Assembly: GCF_003337485.1 (NCBI RefSeq)
Contig: NZ_QPJJ01000012.1
Coordinates: forward strand, 1 to 64,000
DNA from: Saliterribacillus persicus
GTDB taxonomy: Bacteria; Bacillota; Bacilli; Bacillales; Amphibacillaceae
Length of the DNA: 64,000 nt
Direction: 5' to 3'
Shown: piece after piece, positions 52,575-61,119 of the stretch
How positions within the stretch are numbered: position 1 is the first letter of the stretch
Layout: each line of letters begins with the position of its first letter
Notes under the pieces: model-generated
What the model was told of the DNA's origin: nothing
What the model saw: the letters and a program-made list of their open reading frames with translations, nothing else
The model's database searches: none
Position numbers and translations under genes: made by a program

Positions 52575-52790
52575 TTGTTCTTTTATAATTACCGATTCGG
52601 TAGGGCAACCATCAGACGAATCAAACATATCCTCATGATCCTGTTCATCCACCTTTAGATTTCCTTTATTATTATCGCGATGAGCGTAAGCAATACCTTC
52701 ATCATCATAATCATAAAGCTGTGGTGCAGTTGCCCCACAAACGCCACAGGCTATACAGGTCTCACGATCAATCCATGTATAATAAGCCAA
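52563..52790 (-). CDS. fer: 4Fe-4S ferredoxin
   Basis: The 75-residue ferredoxin of the Bacillus type carries one 4Fe-4S cluster, with ligands in DRETCIACGVCGATAP (three cysteines near residues 12-18) and a distal cysteine in SSDGCPTESV. It supplies electrons to desaturases and P450s and is a likely partner of the ferredoxin-NADP reductase at 2893. The plus-strand frame at the same place is a shadow. Confidence 0.92.
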   Translation of the reverse strand: MAYYTWIDRETCIACGVCGATAPQLYDYDDEGIAYAHRDNNKGNLKVDEQDHEDMFDSSDGCPTESVIIKEQKET

Positions 52791-52901
52791 ACATACCTCT
52801 CCTTTTATCCATTTCCTTATATTTTAACACATGAAGCTATCAATTCCCGTCATTGCTTGCTAAAATAATATAGAGAGAAGAATGAGAAGGGATGAAACGA
52901 T

Positions 52902-53951
52902 TTGTTTCAGTTAATATTATTATCTTGTTTCGCTAAGATTAAGCAGGATCGCTCGATTTCGAGTGTGTATCATATTTTAAAAGGAAAGAAATCTGCTCAA
53001 ACGATTCAAGATATGCGTCTATATGATTTAGGGAGTTATTTCGGAATCTATAAATCATTGAATAGAGCTGAGTTTGATGAAGAAGTGAGATATTTAAATA
53101 AGGTAGGGGCTATTTCAAACCCCACTGATAACTTTGTATATCTAACTAATAAAGGAAAAGATATCCTTAATTCAAAGAACCAGCTAGATATAGATATCTT
53201 AAATGGCCAAGCATTTGAGCATATTGCACCGTTATTTGAGAAAAGATTCATGCTAGCAATTCAAGTAGCAAGTCATTTGAGACTTAATAAATTAAGCTTC
53301 ATTCCAATTGTTGAAGATGAGACAGCGCAGAAATGGATCAAAGAAATGATGATTTCAAAGGGGTTTTCAGCTAATCTCTTTCTATCTCATTTATACGATG
53401 AACTGCTTGAAATAGGAGAAAGTTTGTCTAATTATTGGATGGAGATTTTTGTTGATCGGATAACCTCTGATAAACAAGTAGGACAAAGCATTCAACAACT
53501 AAGCATTAATTACAATAAATCTAACCATGATATCCATCTCATTTTAACAGCAGTTTTCCATTATATTTTTACTAAAATTGAAAAAGACAAGTACCAATAC
53601 AAATTATTAGCTTATATATCTGATGGATTATGGATAGATAATTCTTTAACAATTTCAGCAAGAAAAACGTATGAGTATGTGCAGCAAGGTTATACCATTG
53701 AAACGATTGCTAAACAAAGAAATTTGAAAGCCAACACTATTTATGACCATTTAATAGAAATCGCATATGTAGATAAAACAATTAAGTGGCAGACATTGCT
53801 GCCAGATGCGAACTACTTTAAAATTTTAGAAGCAATTAAAAAAAGTAATACTGGAAAATTAAAAGATATAAAGCAATTATTACCTGAATCTATATCTTAT
53901 TTTCAGATTAGATTAGTGATTGCTTTAAATAATGAAAAAATGATGGGGTAA
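52902..53951 (+). CDS. ypbB: YpbB-like helix-turn-helix protein
   Basis: The 349-residue protein has an N-terminal region of mostly helices (SVYHILKGKKSAQTIQDMRLYDLGSYFG) and a C-terminal helix-turn-helix domain of the helicase-accessory type (RKTYEYVQQGYTIETIAKQRNLKANTIYDHLIEIA). It always precedes recQ in Bacillus (three bases apart here), which suggests a recQ-linked role. The function is not known. The start is TTG behind AAGGGATG. Confidence 0.85.
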   Translation: MFQLILLSCFAKIKQDRSISSVYHILKGKKSAQTIQDMRLYDLGSYFGIYKSLNRAEFDEEVRYLNKVGAISNPTDNFVYLTNKGKDILNSKNQLDIDILNGQAFEHIAPLFEKRFMLAIQVASHLRLNKLSFIPIVEDETAQKWIKEMMISKGFSANLFLSHLYDELLEIGESLSNYWMEIFVDRITSDKQVGQSIQQLSINYNKSNHDIHLILTAVFHYIFTKIEKDKYQYKLLAYISDGLWIDNSLTISARKTYEYVQQGYTIETIAKQRNLKANTIYDHLIEIAYVDKTIKWQTLLPDANYFKILEAIKKSNTGKLKDIKQLLPESISYFQIRLVIALNNEKMMG

Positions 53952-53954
53952 AGT

Positions 53955-55508
53955 ATGAAACAGACGATAGAATACCAACTAGAAAACATTTTTGGCCATA
54001 CTTCTTTTAAATTAGGACAAAAAGAAATAATTGAAGATGTGATAAACGGTAAAGATGTGCTGGGAATATTACCCACAGGCTCAGGAAAGTCAGTATGTTT
54101 TCAGCTTCCTGGACTTATATTTGGAGGTACCACGATTATCGTCTCTCCATTACTATCATTAATGGTAGATCAAGTGAAACAATTAAAGGCAAGTGGTATC
54201 AAGGACGTAGTAGCGATAAACAGTATGTTAGATCCTGTAAAAAGGGCTCAGGTATTAGAGAATTTATATAAATATCGATTAATCTATATTTCACCTGAGA
54301 TGCTTCAAAATGAGTTTATTTTAAAAAGATTAATAAAACTTAATATTAAATTGTTTGTTATAGATGAGGCTCATTGTATATCTCAATGGGGACATGAATT
54401 CAGACCTGATTATTTAAAAATTAAAGATATCATCAATCAGCTTGATCAACCACCTGTTCTAGCTTTAAGTGCTACTGCAACAGAAGAAGTCCAGAATGAT
54501 ATCCTAGCTATTTTAGATCGCCCAAATATGAAAAAACATATCTATCCAATTGATCGTAAGAATATCAGTCTAGTAGTCGAAGATTTACCTGATAGAAAAG
54601 CTAAAATAGATTATTTAATTGCTCTCTTAAAGCAGAGAAAAATTCCCACAATGATTTATTTTTCTAGTAGAAAAGAAGCCGAACAAATAACACTAATTCT
54701 TCGTGAACAATTAGATAATTTTTCGATCGCTTATTACCACGGTGGGCTCGAACAAGACGAACGATTACTCATTCAACAACAATTCATGAAGAATCAGTTA
54801 GATATCATTTGTTGTACAAGCGCATTTGGAATGGGAATAAATAAATCAGATATAAGACTAATCATTCATTATCATTTGCCGACACAACTAGAATCTTTTA
54901 TTCAAGAGATTGGTAGGGCAGGTAGAGATGGAGAACAATGCATAAGTATTGTTCTTTATTCAAAAAACGACGTGCAGATTCCAAGGAATTTATTTCATTC
55001 AGAGTTACCGTCTACAGATATTACGTCAGGCTTTATCAATTCATTGGAGAATTTACAGTTCAATACAACAAATGAGATTGAAAAGTATGTATATGATTTT
55101 CAAATATTCAATGAAACACAATGGAGATTTATAAGGTATCATTTAGAAGATTTTCTAATTATACAAAAAGATAAACTAGATATTTCATCAGAAAAATTAG
55201 TTCAATTCGACCGGTTTATAAAGGTGAAAATAGAGGAAAGACTAAAATATAAGCACCATAAACTAAACGATTTAATAGAATGGGTAGATCACAGCAGGTG
55301 TCGCCGAGAAAAATTGTATCAACATTTTCAATCCAATTATAGCCAGGTAGAAGAATTCTGTTGTGATAACTGTGGTTTAGCACTAGAAGAATGGCATCCT
55401 AAAGAAAATAATAAATTTGATGGTACTTCATTAGGCTGGAAAGAAAGACTTAGATGGGTATTGTTACAGGAGAAAAATAATGAGAGCAACGCAGAAAGAA
55501 ATCATTAG
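53955..55508 (+). CDS. recQ: ATP-dependent DNA helicase RecQ (short form)
   Basis: This is a 3'-5' helicase of 517 residues. Helicase motifs are GILPTGSGKSVCFQLP (Walker A), VIDEAHCISQWGHEFRPDY (DEAH and the aromatic-rich loop), LSATAT, and the motif VI block FIQEIGRAGRDGE. A zinc-binding C-terminal element follows (CRREKLYQHF, CCDNCG). It lacks the HRDC domain of the longer RecQ, as in B. subtilis RecQ (YpbC), so it is the accessory form. It overlaps ypbD by 29 bases. Confidence 0.92.
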   Translation: MKQTIEYQLENIFGHTSFKLGQKEIIEDVINGKDVLGILPTGSGKSVCFQLPGLIFGGTTIIVSPLLSLMVDQVKQLKASGIKDVVAINSMLDPVKRAQVLENLYKYRLIYISPEMLQNEFILKRLIKLNIKLFVIDEAHCISQWGHEFRPDYLKIKDIINQLDQPPVLALSATATEEVQNDILAILDRPNMKKHIYPIDRKNISLVVEDLPDRKAKIDYLIALLKQRKIPTMIYFSSRKEAEQITLILREQLDNFSIAYYHGGLEQDERLLIQQQFMKNQLDIICCTSAFGMGINKSDIRLIIHYHLPTQLESFIQEIGRAGRDGEQCISIVLYSKNDVQIPRNLFHSELPSTDITSGFINSLENLQFNTTNEIEKYVYDFQIFNETQWRFIRYHLEDFLIIQKDKLDISSEKLVQFDRFIKVKIEERLKYKHHKLNDLIEWVDHSRCRREKLYQHFQSNYSQVEEFCCDNCGLALEEWHPKENNKFDGTSLGWKERLRWVLLQEKNNESNAERNH

Positions 55509-56076
55509 AAGGTTATCAAGTAAGCAATTAAAAATCCAAGTGATTCTATCACAATTTATTTTGTTAATCCTAGCAAGTATTGGTTCTTTTTTGGTTTTCT
55601 CGAGTTGGAAGGACTTCTTGAGCTTATTTTTCATAAAGAATCTAAGTTTTATCTCTTTGGCAATTATTTCAGCAGTTATATTTTTTCTTATCGATTTACT
55701 TATGATGAAGTATGTCCCGAAAAAATATTGGGATGATGAGGGAATCAATAAGAAAATATTTTCTAGTGGAAATTTTTTCAGCATATTCTTTTTATGTTTT
55801 ATCATTGCGTTTGTTGAGGAATGGCTTTTTAGAGGTGTCATACAGACACAATTCGGTTTCATAATAGCAAGTATCCTGTTTGCAATCGTTCATTTCAGAT
55901 ATTTATTTAAACCATTATTATTTATTTCTATTATTGTTCTTAGTTTTTGGATAGGGCTCGTTTATGAATGGTCAGAGAGTCTTACAATTACTTTTACTTT
56001 GCATTTTATAATGGATTTTAGTCTTGCGTTATATATCCGATATAGTATAAGAGGGGATAAACATGACAGAAAATAA
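55480..56076 (+). CDS. ypbD: CPBP family intramembrane metalloprotease (YpbD)
   Basis: The 198-residue membrane protein has the CAAX/CPBP protease signature: EEWLFRGV (glutamates and arginine, about residue 111), AIVHFRYLF (metal-ligand histidine) and FTLHFIMDFS. Such proteases cleave within membranes or act in prenyl-protein-like processing; the substrate is unknown. It is translationally overlapped with recQ and ypbE. No strong ribosome binding site is visible apart from AGGAG in the recQ end. Confidence 0.86.
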   Translation: MRATQKEIIRRLSSKQLKIQVILSQFILLILASIGSFLVFSSWKDFLSLFFIKNLSFISLAIISAVIFFLIDLLMMKYVPKKYWDDEGINKKIFSSGNFFSIFFLCFIIAFVEEWLFRGVIQTQFGFIIASILFAIVHFRYLFKPLLFISIIVLSFWIGLVYEWSESLTITFTLHFIMDFSLALYIRYSIRGDKHDRK

Positions 56077-56587
56077 ACAGCACGATCAAGCAGACAATTT
56101 ACGTCAAAAAGTAAGTCAGCAAGGTAATGAAAAAGAGTACGAGCAAGATAATAAATTACCACCAAGAAGAGAAGTACATCAGGATAATAAAAAACCTGTA
56201 AAAGTGAAAATTTCATTTCCGATGTTACGGCTATTATTTGTATTATTCTTAATTTTAGTTGGCTTATTAGTCAGTTATAAATATTGGGGAGATGACTTTT
56301 TACTATCTGCAGAATTGTTTGGCAATAATACCGATGCCGATAAAAATGCAGCTGAGATAGTTTTTATTCAACCGAATGTGAATAATAATCCAGGTGTTGA
56401 TATTACCGAAGAAAAAGAGTATCAGGTGCATACGGTGGAAGAAAAAGATACTTTAGAATCGATTGCCGAAAAATATTACCAGGATACTGATGTAGTGGAT
56501 TATCTGATTGAGGTTAACCAATTAGAGGGGCGAGATATTTTAGAAGGACAAGAATTAATCATACCTTACACAATACCTTCAAGTTAA
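56063..56587 (+). CDS. ypbE: LysM-domain membrane protein (YpbE)
   Basis: The 174-residue protein has a charged cytoplasmic N-terminus (1-50), one membrane helix (about 51-70, MLRLLFVLFLILVGLLVSY) and a C-terminal LysM domain (about 123-170, YQVHTVEEKDTLESIAEKYYQ to EGQELIIPY) outside. It probably tethers the membrane to peptidoglycan. It is last in the ypbB-recQ-ypbD-ypbE unit. Confidence 0.87.
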   Translation: MTENKQHDQADNLRQKVSQQGNEKEYEQDNKLPPRREVHQDNKKPVKVKISFPMLRLLFVLFLILVGLLVSYKYWGDDFLLSAELFGNNTDADKNAAEIVFIQPNVNNNPGVDITEEKEYQVHTVEEKDTLESIAEKYYQDTDVVDYLIEVNQLEGRDILEGQELIIPYTIPSS

Positions 56588-56632
56588 AAAATCTAGTAAC
56601 GCAGTTTGACCTGTCGTTACTAGATTTTTATT
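56587..56632 (+). terminator. terminator of the recQ operon
   Basis: AAAAATCTAGTAACG (56587-56601) pairs perfectly with CGTTACTAGATTTTT (56615-56629). Confidence 0.9.
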
Positions 56633-56717
56633 TGCATATGAAAAAAAACATTCACATATTTCAGGTTTATGCTTTTTTGAATGCATCTATTGCATCTTTA
56701 AATAAAGAAGTAGGATT

Positions 56718-57287
56718 TTAGAAGACTTTCTTTCTGTCTCTCTCTTCTTTTAATATTTCTGCAGCTTCTCTGAAACGCTGAGAATGAACAATTTCTCTTT
56801 CACGTAAAAATTTTAAAGAATCATTTAACATCGGATCGTCCGATACATCAATAATCCACTGGTAAGTCGCTCTTGCTTTTTCTTCAGCAGCAATGTCTTC
56901 GTAAATATCTGCAATAGGATCTCCTTTTGCTTGAATATAGTTAGCAGTCCAACTATTTCCGGCAGCATTTTGATAAAATAAGGCATGATCATGATTTACA
57001 AAATGTGCTCCTAAACCTGCTTCAACTAATTCCTCTGGTTTTGCATCCTTTGTTAACTTATAAATCATGGTGGCTATCATTTCTAGGTGTGCAAATTCCT
57101 CTGTACCTATATCATTTAATAGACCAACTACTTTGTTTGGAATAGTATATCGTTGGTTTAAGTAACGTAGAGCTGCAGAAAGTTCACCATCGGCCCCACC
57201 ATATTGTTCGATTAAATATTTTGCTAGGGTGGGATTACAAGTACTGACCTTCACAGGGTATTGCAATTTTTTTTCATAATACCACAT
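56718..57287 (-). CDS. cotJC: spore coat protein CotJC, manganese catalase-like
   Basis: The 189-residue protein has a ferritin-like four-helix fold. Metal-ligand Glu and His residues are in GTEEFAHLEMIATMIYK, EEKARATYQWIID and REIVHSQRFREAAE. CotJC is a manganese catalase-type component of the spore coat. It is the third gene of cotJABC. In B. subtilis cotJ lies elsewhere; here it sits between ypbE and ypbG. Confidence 0.92.
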   Translation of the reverse strand: MWYYEKKLQYPVKVSTCNPTLAKYLIEQYGGADGELSAALRYLNQRYTIPNKVVGLLNDIGTEEFAHLEMIATMIYKLTKDAKPEELVEAGLGAHFVNHDHALFYQNAAGNSWTANYIQAKGDPIADIYEDIAAEEKARATYQWIIDVSDDPMLNDSLKFLREREIVHSQRFREAAEILKEERDRKKVF

Positions 57288-57300
57288 TACTTATCCCCCT

Positions 57301-57570
57301 TTAAATTTGCCATGGCCACGGAGCATCGTCCCAGTTCCATGGATAATACGAAAAACTTTTACCATATTGCATGAGAGGACCATACTTAGCTTCATATTGA
57401 TCTTTTAATTTTTTACTTTTTAATGCTTCATTATTAAATTGTTTTATTGCATCGAGATCATTTGGATGTGTATCAAGATAGAGGGTCAGTTCAACTAAAA
57501 CAAAATCAACTGCTTGGATTTGTTCCAATAATTCATAAAATTCTTTTGGTAACTCTTTTTGCTGATTCAT
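57301..57570 (-). CDS. cotJB: spore coat protein CotJB
   Basis: The 89-residue protein has the CotJB core YELLEQIQAVDFVLVELTLYLDTHPND and an aromatic C-terminal end (YYPWNWDDAPWPW). The start at 57570 is behind AAAGGAGAAAG and overlaps the cotJA stop (ATGA). The frame open further upstream belongs to cotJA territory. It is required with CotJA and CotJC in the coat. Confidence 0.9.
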   Translation of the reverse strand: MNQQKELPKEFYELLEQIQAVDFVLVELTLYLDTHPNDLDAIKQFNNEALKSKKLKDQYEAKYGPLMQYGKSFSYYPWNWDDAPWPWQI

Positions 57571-57785
57571 TCTCTTTCTCCTTTCGGTGGATAAGTACTT
57601 GCTAATGATGGCCATAGCGTTCCATGGAAGAGTGCCTCTCTTGCTGTTTTAAACTGTGGAGAATGAGGAGGTTGAAATCCCAGATATAAGTTTGGTGGTG
57701 TAGAATAAGATTTAACTCTTATTGGTTTACACGGATCAAATGGACTTATATATGGATAATAATATTTGGTTTGTGTAAAATTCAT
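57567..57785 (-). CDS. cotJA: spore coat protein CotJA
   Basis: The 72-residue proline- and tyrosine-rich coat protein (YYPYISPFDPCKPIRVKSYSTPPNLY to REALFHGTLWPSLASTYPP) matches the CotJA family. The start at 57785 is behind GGAAAGGAG. It is the first gene of the operon. A sigma-E promoter is expected upstream, but no convincing match could be settled in the AT-rich leader. Confidence 0.9.
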   Translation of the reverse strand: MNFTQTKYYYPYISPFDPCKPIRVKSYSTPPNLYLGFQPPHSPQFKTAREALFHGTLWPSLASTYPPKGERE

Positions 57786-57899
57786 ATATTTTCTCCTTTC
57801 CAAATTTATTGTTATAATTCACTAATATGGAAATAGAACTTGGCCTATGCTTCATAGCTTTGTATTTTTAAATTCTCAAAAAACAGAATTAAGTCGTTA

Positions 57900-58697
57900 T
57901 TGAAAAAAGTGAGAGGATTATCTTATATGATATATGCTGTAGTTTTCTTTATTTTGTGTGGAATCCTGATTGGTTTTATGTACGTTAATGCACATGTTGA
58001 TCATTTGGTCTACATGAATGTGGGTGTAAATAAATATCTCCCAAAAGAGCAAGTAAATATTTTTTTCATTAGTGATGTGCATAATCGATTAATTAAGGAG
58101 AAAACAATAGCAAAAATACAAGAAAAACTGGATGTTATTGTTATCGGTGGAGACTTAATTGAACGTAATGTATCGATGCAAAAATTAATTAAAAATCTAC
58201 AATTATTAAAAAAATTGAATGCTCCAATGATTTTTGTGTATGGTAATAATGATAAAGAGATTCTTGAGCCATCATTCACCAAAATATTAGATGAAGAAGG
58301 TGTCATTACACTTTGTAATACGCAACACACTCTCTCGGATAAGATAGTGATAGCAGGTTATGATTATATTAGGAATCATCATACGTTTATTCCATTTTCT
58401 TTTGTAGGATCAAAGGATGAATTATCAATTTTAGTTGCACATGACCCTAAAATGTTCTCGCGTCTTTCTAATGAGCAGCTCTTACGATTTGATTTTGGAC
58501 TTGCAGGACATACACATGGAGGGCAAATTAGAATAGGGCCATTTGGTTTTTACACGCGCGGCGGTTGGTTCAATATAAATCGTTTTAAATATTTCGTTAC
58601 TGAGGGATATGGTTATACGTTGCTACCATTAAGATTATTTACAAGGTCAGAATGCCATGTATTAAGGATAAAATCCACCTTACACGTTGATTTATAA
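57900..58697 (+). CDS. ypbG: membrane-associated metallophosphoesterase (YpbG)
   Basis: The 265-residue protein has an N-terminal membrane helix (about 9-30) and a calcineurin-like phosphoesterase domain. Metal motifs are ISDVHN (about 57-62), GGDLI, YGNNDKE, VAHDP and GLAGHTHGGQ. The usual GNHD is GNND here. Its substrate is unknown. TTG start at 57900; no strong ribosome binding site is visible, so a start a few codons downstream cannot be excluded. It is divergent from cotJ. Confidence 0.83.
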   Translation: MKKVRGLSYMIYAVVFFILCGILIGFMYVNAHVDHLVYMNVGVNKYLPKEQVNIFFISDVHNRLIKEKTIAKIQEKLDVIVIGGDLIERNVSMQKLIKNLQLLKKLNAPMIFVYGNNDKEILEPSFTKILDEEGVITLCNTQHTLSDKIVIAGYDYIRNHHTFIPFSFVGSKDELSILVAHDPKMFSRLSNEQLLRFDFGLAGHTHGGQIRIGPFGFYTRGGWFNINRFKYFVTEGYGYTLLPLRLFTRSECHVLRIKSTLHVDL

Positions 58698-58767
58698 GAA
58701 TGAACAGGTATACTAATAAATATTGAAAACAAACATAAGAGATCCTTTAAAAGGGGGGAGACAATTA

Positions 58768-60003
58768 ATGAAGAACTTATATACTTCTGTTACAGATATG
58801 ATTGAAACCTCATTACTTAAATTAGGCTATAAAAATGATGTTTACCACCTATTAAAAGAACCAAATCGTATACTAAAGGTGAGAATACCTGTTAAAATGG
58901 ACGATGGTTCAACGAAATACTTTCAAGGTTTTCGTGTACAGCATAACGATGTATTTGGTATTACCCATGGAAATGTGCACTTTAACCAACATATTACAGA
59001 AGAAGATATCTACGCTTATTCCATCATACGTAGTATAAAGTCGAGTATTTTAAATTTACCAGTAGGCGGTTCAAGTGGCGGAATTATTTGTGACTTAAGG
59101 CAATTATCTTTTAGAGAATTAGAAAATTTGAGTAGGGGATACATACGGGCGATTCATCACTTAATCGGGCCTCAAGTTGACGTTCCAACATCTGATGCAA
59201 AAGTTGATCAACAGATAATGGCTTGGATGTTAGATGAATATAGCAGGATAAATACTGGAGTTAATCCAGGATTTATGACAGGTAAACCACTTGTTTTAGG
59301 AGGACTTCCTGGTAAAGAAATTGCCCAAATAAAAAGCGTTCAATATGTTATGGAAAAAAGCTTGGAATACTACGAGAAAAAGCTTAAAGAAACTAAGATA
59401 GTAATTCAAGGTTTTGGAGAGATGGGAAGTCAATTAGCAGATAGTTTATATTCATCAGGTGCGACTATAATAGGAATTACAGATGCTTATGGATGCATTT
59501 ATGACGAAGAGGGCATAAATATACCTGAAATATTAAACAGAAAAGATAGCTTTGGTTCTGTAACGCGTACCTTTCCAAAGGTCTTACCAGTTGAGGAATG
59601 TTATGAGCTAGAATGTGATGTCTTCTTTTTAACTGCATCAAATGAAGCTTTAACAGCAGAAAACGCAAAAAAGATGAAGGCACAAATAGTAATGGAAACC
59701 ATACCATTTACAATAGAAAAAGAAGCAAACAATTATTTAAAAGAGAATAACGTAGTCGTTTTACCAGAAATTATAACTACCTTAGGTGGTGTCATTCATT
59801 CTTATTTAGAATGGAGACAGTATCAACAAGCGACACACTATACCATAAAAGAAATTGAAGACAATTTCCATAAAATGATCGATAAAAGCTTGCAGGATGC
59901 ATTCAGCATGAAAGATAAAAAACAAACTGATATGGTAAATGCATCGTACATGACAGGTTTAAACAAATTAGCTGAAGCAGCTAGGTTCAGAGGTTGGATT
60001 TAA
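58768..60003 (+). CDS. gudB: glutamate dehydrogenase homologue lacking catalytic lysines (GudB position)
   Basis: The 411-residue protein aligns over its full length with GudB/RocG: MDDGSTKYFQGFRVQHND, FRELENLSRGYIRAI, MAWMLDEYSRI, GKPLVLGGLPGKE, DAYGCIYDEEGI and the end KLAEAARFRGWI. Two invariant sites differ, however. GPTKGG becomes GITHGN (His67 in place of Lys), and GGGKGG becomes GGSSGG (Ser103 in place of Lys). The aspartate corresponding to the proton donor is kept (Asp143). The nucleotide site reads GFGEMGS. The downstream VEAANGP block is METIPF. There are no frameshifts or stops. The enzyme is probably inactive as a glutamate dehydrogenase and may act in regulation. GGGGGAG precedes the ATG. 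Confidence 0.85.
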   Translation: MKNLYTSVTDMIETSLLKLGYKNDVYHLLKEPNRILKVRIPVKMDDGSTKYFQGFRVQHNDVFGITHGNVHFNQHITEEDIYAYSIIRSIKSSILNLPVGGSSGGIICDLRQLSFRELENLSRGYIRAIHHLIGPQVDVPTSDAKVDQQIMAWMLDEYSRINTGVNPGFMTGKPLVLGGLPGKEIAQIKSVQYVMEKSLEYYEKKLKETKIVIQGFGEMGSQLADSLYSSGATIIGITDAYGCIYDEEGINIPEILNRKDSFGSVTRTFPKVLPVEECYELECDVFFLTASNEALTAENAKKMKAQIVMETIPFTIEKEANNYLKENNVVVLPEIITTLGGVIHSYLEWRQYQQATHYTIKEIEDNFHKMIDKSLQDAFSMKDKKQTDMVNASYMTGLNKLAEAARFRGWI

Positions 60004-60027
60004 TAAATGAATGAAGGAGATTGACAC

Positions 60028-60999
60028 ATGAAAGAAGATATTATAATTATTGGTGCAGGACCTTGTGGTATGTCTTGTGCTATTGAACTTCAAAAGGTTG
60101 GATTTAATCCACTCATAATTGAAAAAGGAAATATTGTGGATTCTATTTATCATTATCCGACCCATCAAACATTTTTTAGTTCCAGCGATCGCTTAGAAAT
60201 TGGGGATGTTGCTTTTGTTACCGAAAAACAAAAGCCTGTAAGAAATCAAGCATTAGCTTACTACAGAGCTGTAGCAGAAAGAAAGAACTTAAGAATAAAC
60301 AGTTTTGAAAAAGTAAATAAAATAAGAAAAGAAAACGATATATTTTATTTGGAATCGATATGTAATGACGGTGCAAAGAATTCATACCAAGCAAAACATG
60401 TTGTGATTGCTACTGGCTATTATGGACAACCTAACACAATGGGGATTAAGGGTGAAGATCTAGAAAAAGTTTCGCATTATTTTAAAGAAGCCCATCCATA
60501 TTATAAAAAGGATGTCGTAATTATTGGAGGTAAAAATTCTGCTGTTGATGCAGCAATCGAATTGCATAAAGCTCGAGCTAATGTAACAGTATTATATCGA
60601 GGAAGTAGATATTCTCCAAGTGTTAAACCGTGGATTTTACCTGAATTTGAATCACTAGTAAGAAATGAAAAGGTGATATGTGAATTTAATGCAGAAATGG
60701 TAGAAATTAAAGAAAAAGAGGTTGTCTATCGTAAAAAAAATGAACTCATTTCGATTGATAATGACTTTGTTTTTGCTATGACGGGTTATCGACCTGATCA
60801 GAGTTTTCTTGAAAATGCAGGAGTTACTATTGATCCTGAGTCAGGAAAACCAACCTTTAATGAGAATACAATGGAAACAAACGTAAAAGGCATTTTTATT
60901 GCGGGTGTTATTGCAGCTGGTTATGACAATAATGAAATTTTTATTGAAAATGGAAGATTTCATGGTGGTCTAATAGCTAATTCAATAAAACCATCATAA
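60028..60999 (+). CDS. ypdA: bacillithiol disulfide reductase YpdA
   Basis: The 323-residue FAD/NADPH oxidoreductase reduces bacillithiol disulfide. It shows the FAD motif IIGAGPCGMSCAIEL (residues 6-20, with the family-typical cysteine), the NADPH motif IIGGKNSAVDAAIEL near residue 165, and a C-terminal GIFIAGVIAAGYDNNEIFIENGRFHGG. Position next to gudB matches B. subtilis. With BrxB at 14641 it is one arm of the bacillithiol redox system. AATGAAGGAG precedes the ATG. Confidence 0.92.
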   Translation: MKEDIIIIGAGPCGMSCAIELQKVGFNPLIIEKGNIVDSIYHYPTHQTFFSSSDRLEIGDVAFVTEKQKPVRNQALAYYRAVAERKNLRINSFEKVNKIRKENDIFYLESICNDGAKNSYQAKHVVIATGYYGQPNTMGIKGEDLEKVSHYFKEAHPYYKKDVVIIGGKNSAVDAAIELHKARANVTVLYRGSRYSPSVKPWILPEFESLVRNEKVICEFNAEMVEIKEKEVVYRKKNELISIDNDFVFAMTGYRPDQSFLENAGVTIDPESGKPTFNENTMETNVKGIFIAGVIAAGYDNNEIFIENGRFHGGLIANSIKPS

Positions 61000-61091
61000 G
61001 AGCAAGTCATTTAATTCGAGCCCTAAAAGTGAGTGTAAATACTCATTTTTAGGGCTCAGTACATTTAATGAATTGACTTGCTCTTTTTTTA
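60999..61091. terminator. nested double hairpin between ypdA and the asparaginase gene
   Basis: An outer stem (AGAGCAAGTCA 60999-61009 with TGACTTGCTCT 61074-61084, then seven T) encloses an inner 17-bp stem (61018-61034 with 61041-61057, one mismatch). Each could terminate alone. The pair separates convergent genes and is unusually elaborate. Confidence 0.8.
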
Positions 61092-61119
61092 TTTTAGTTG
61101 AAAGATAAAATATTGATTA

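Noticed and set aside
55464-55862. 132-residue minus-strand frame across recQ and ypbD
   Set aside because: It is antisense to two overlapping conserved genes and is a low-complexity shadow frame.
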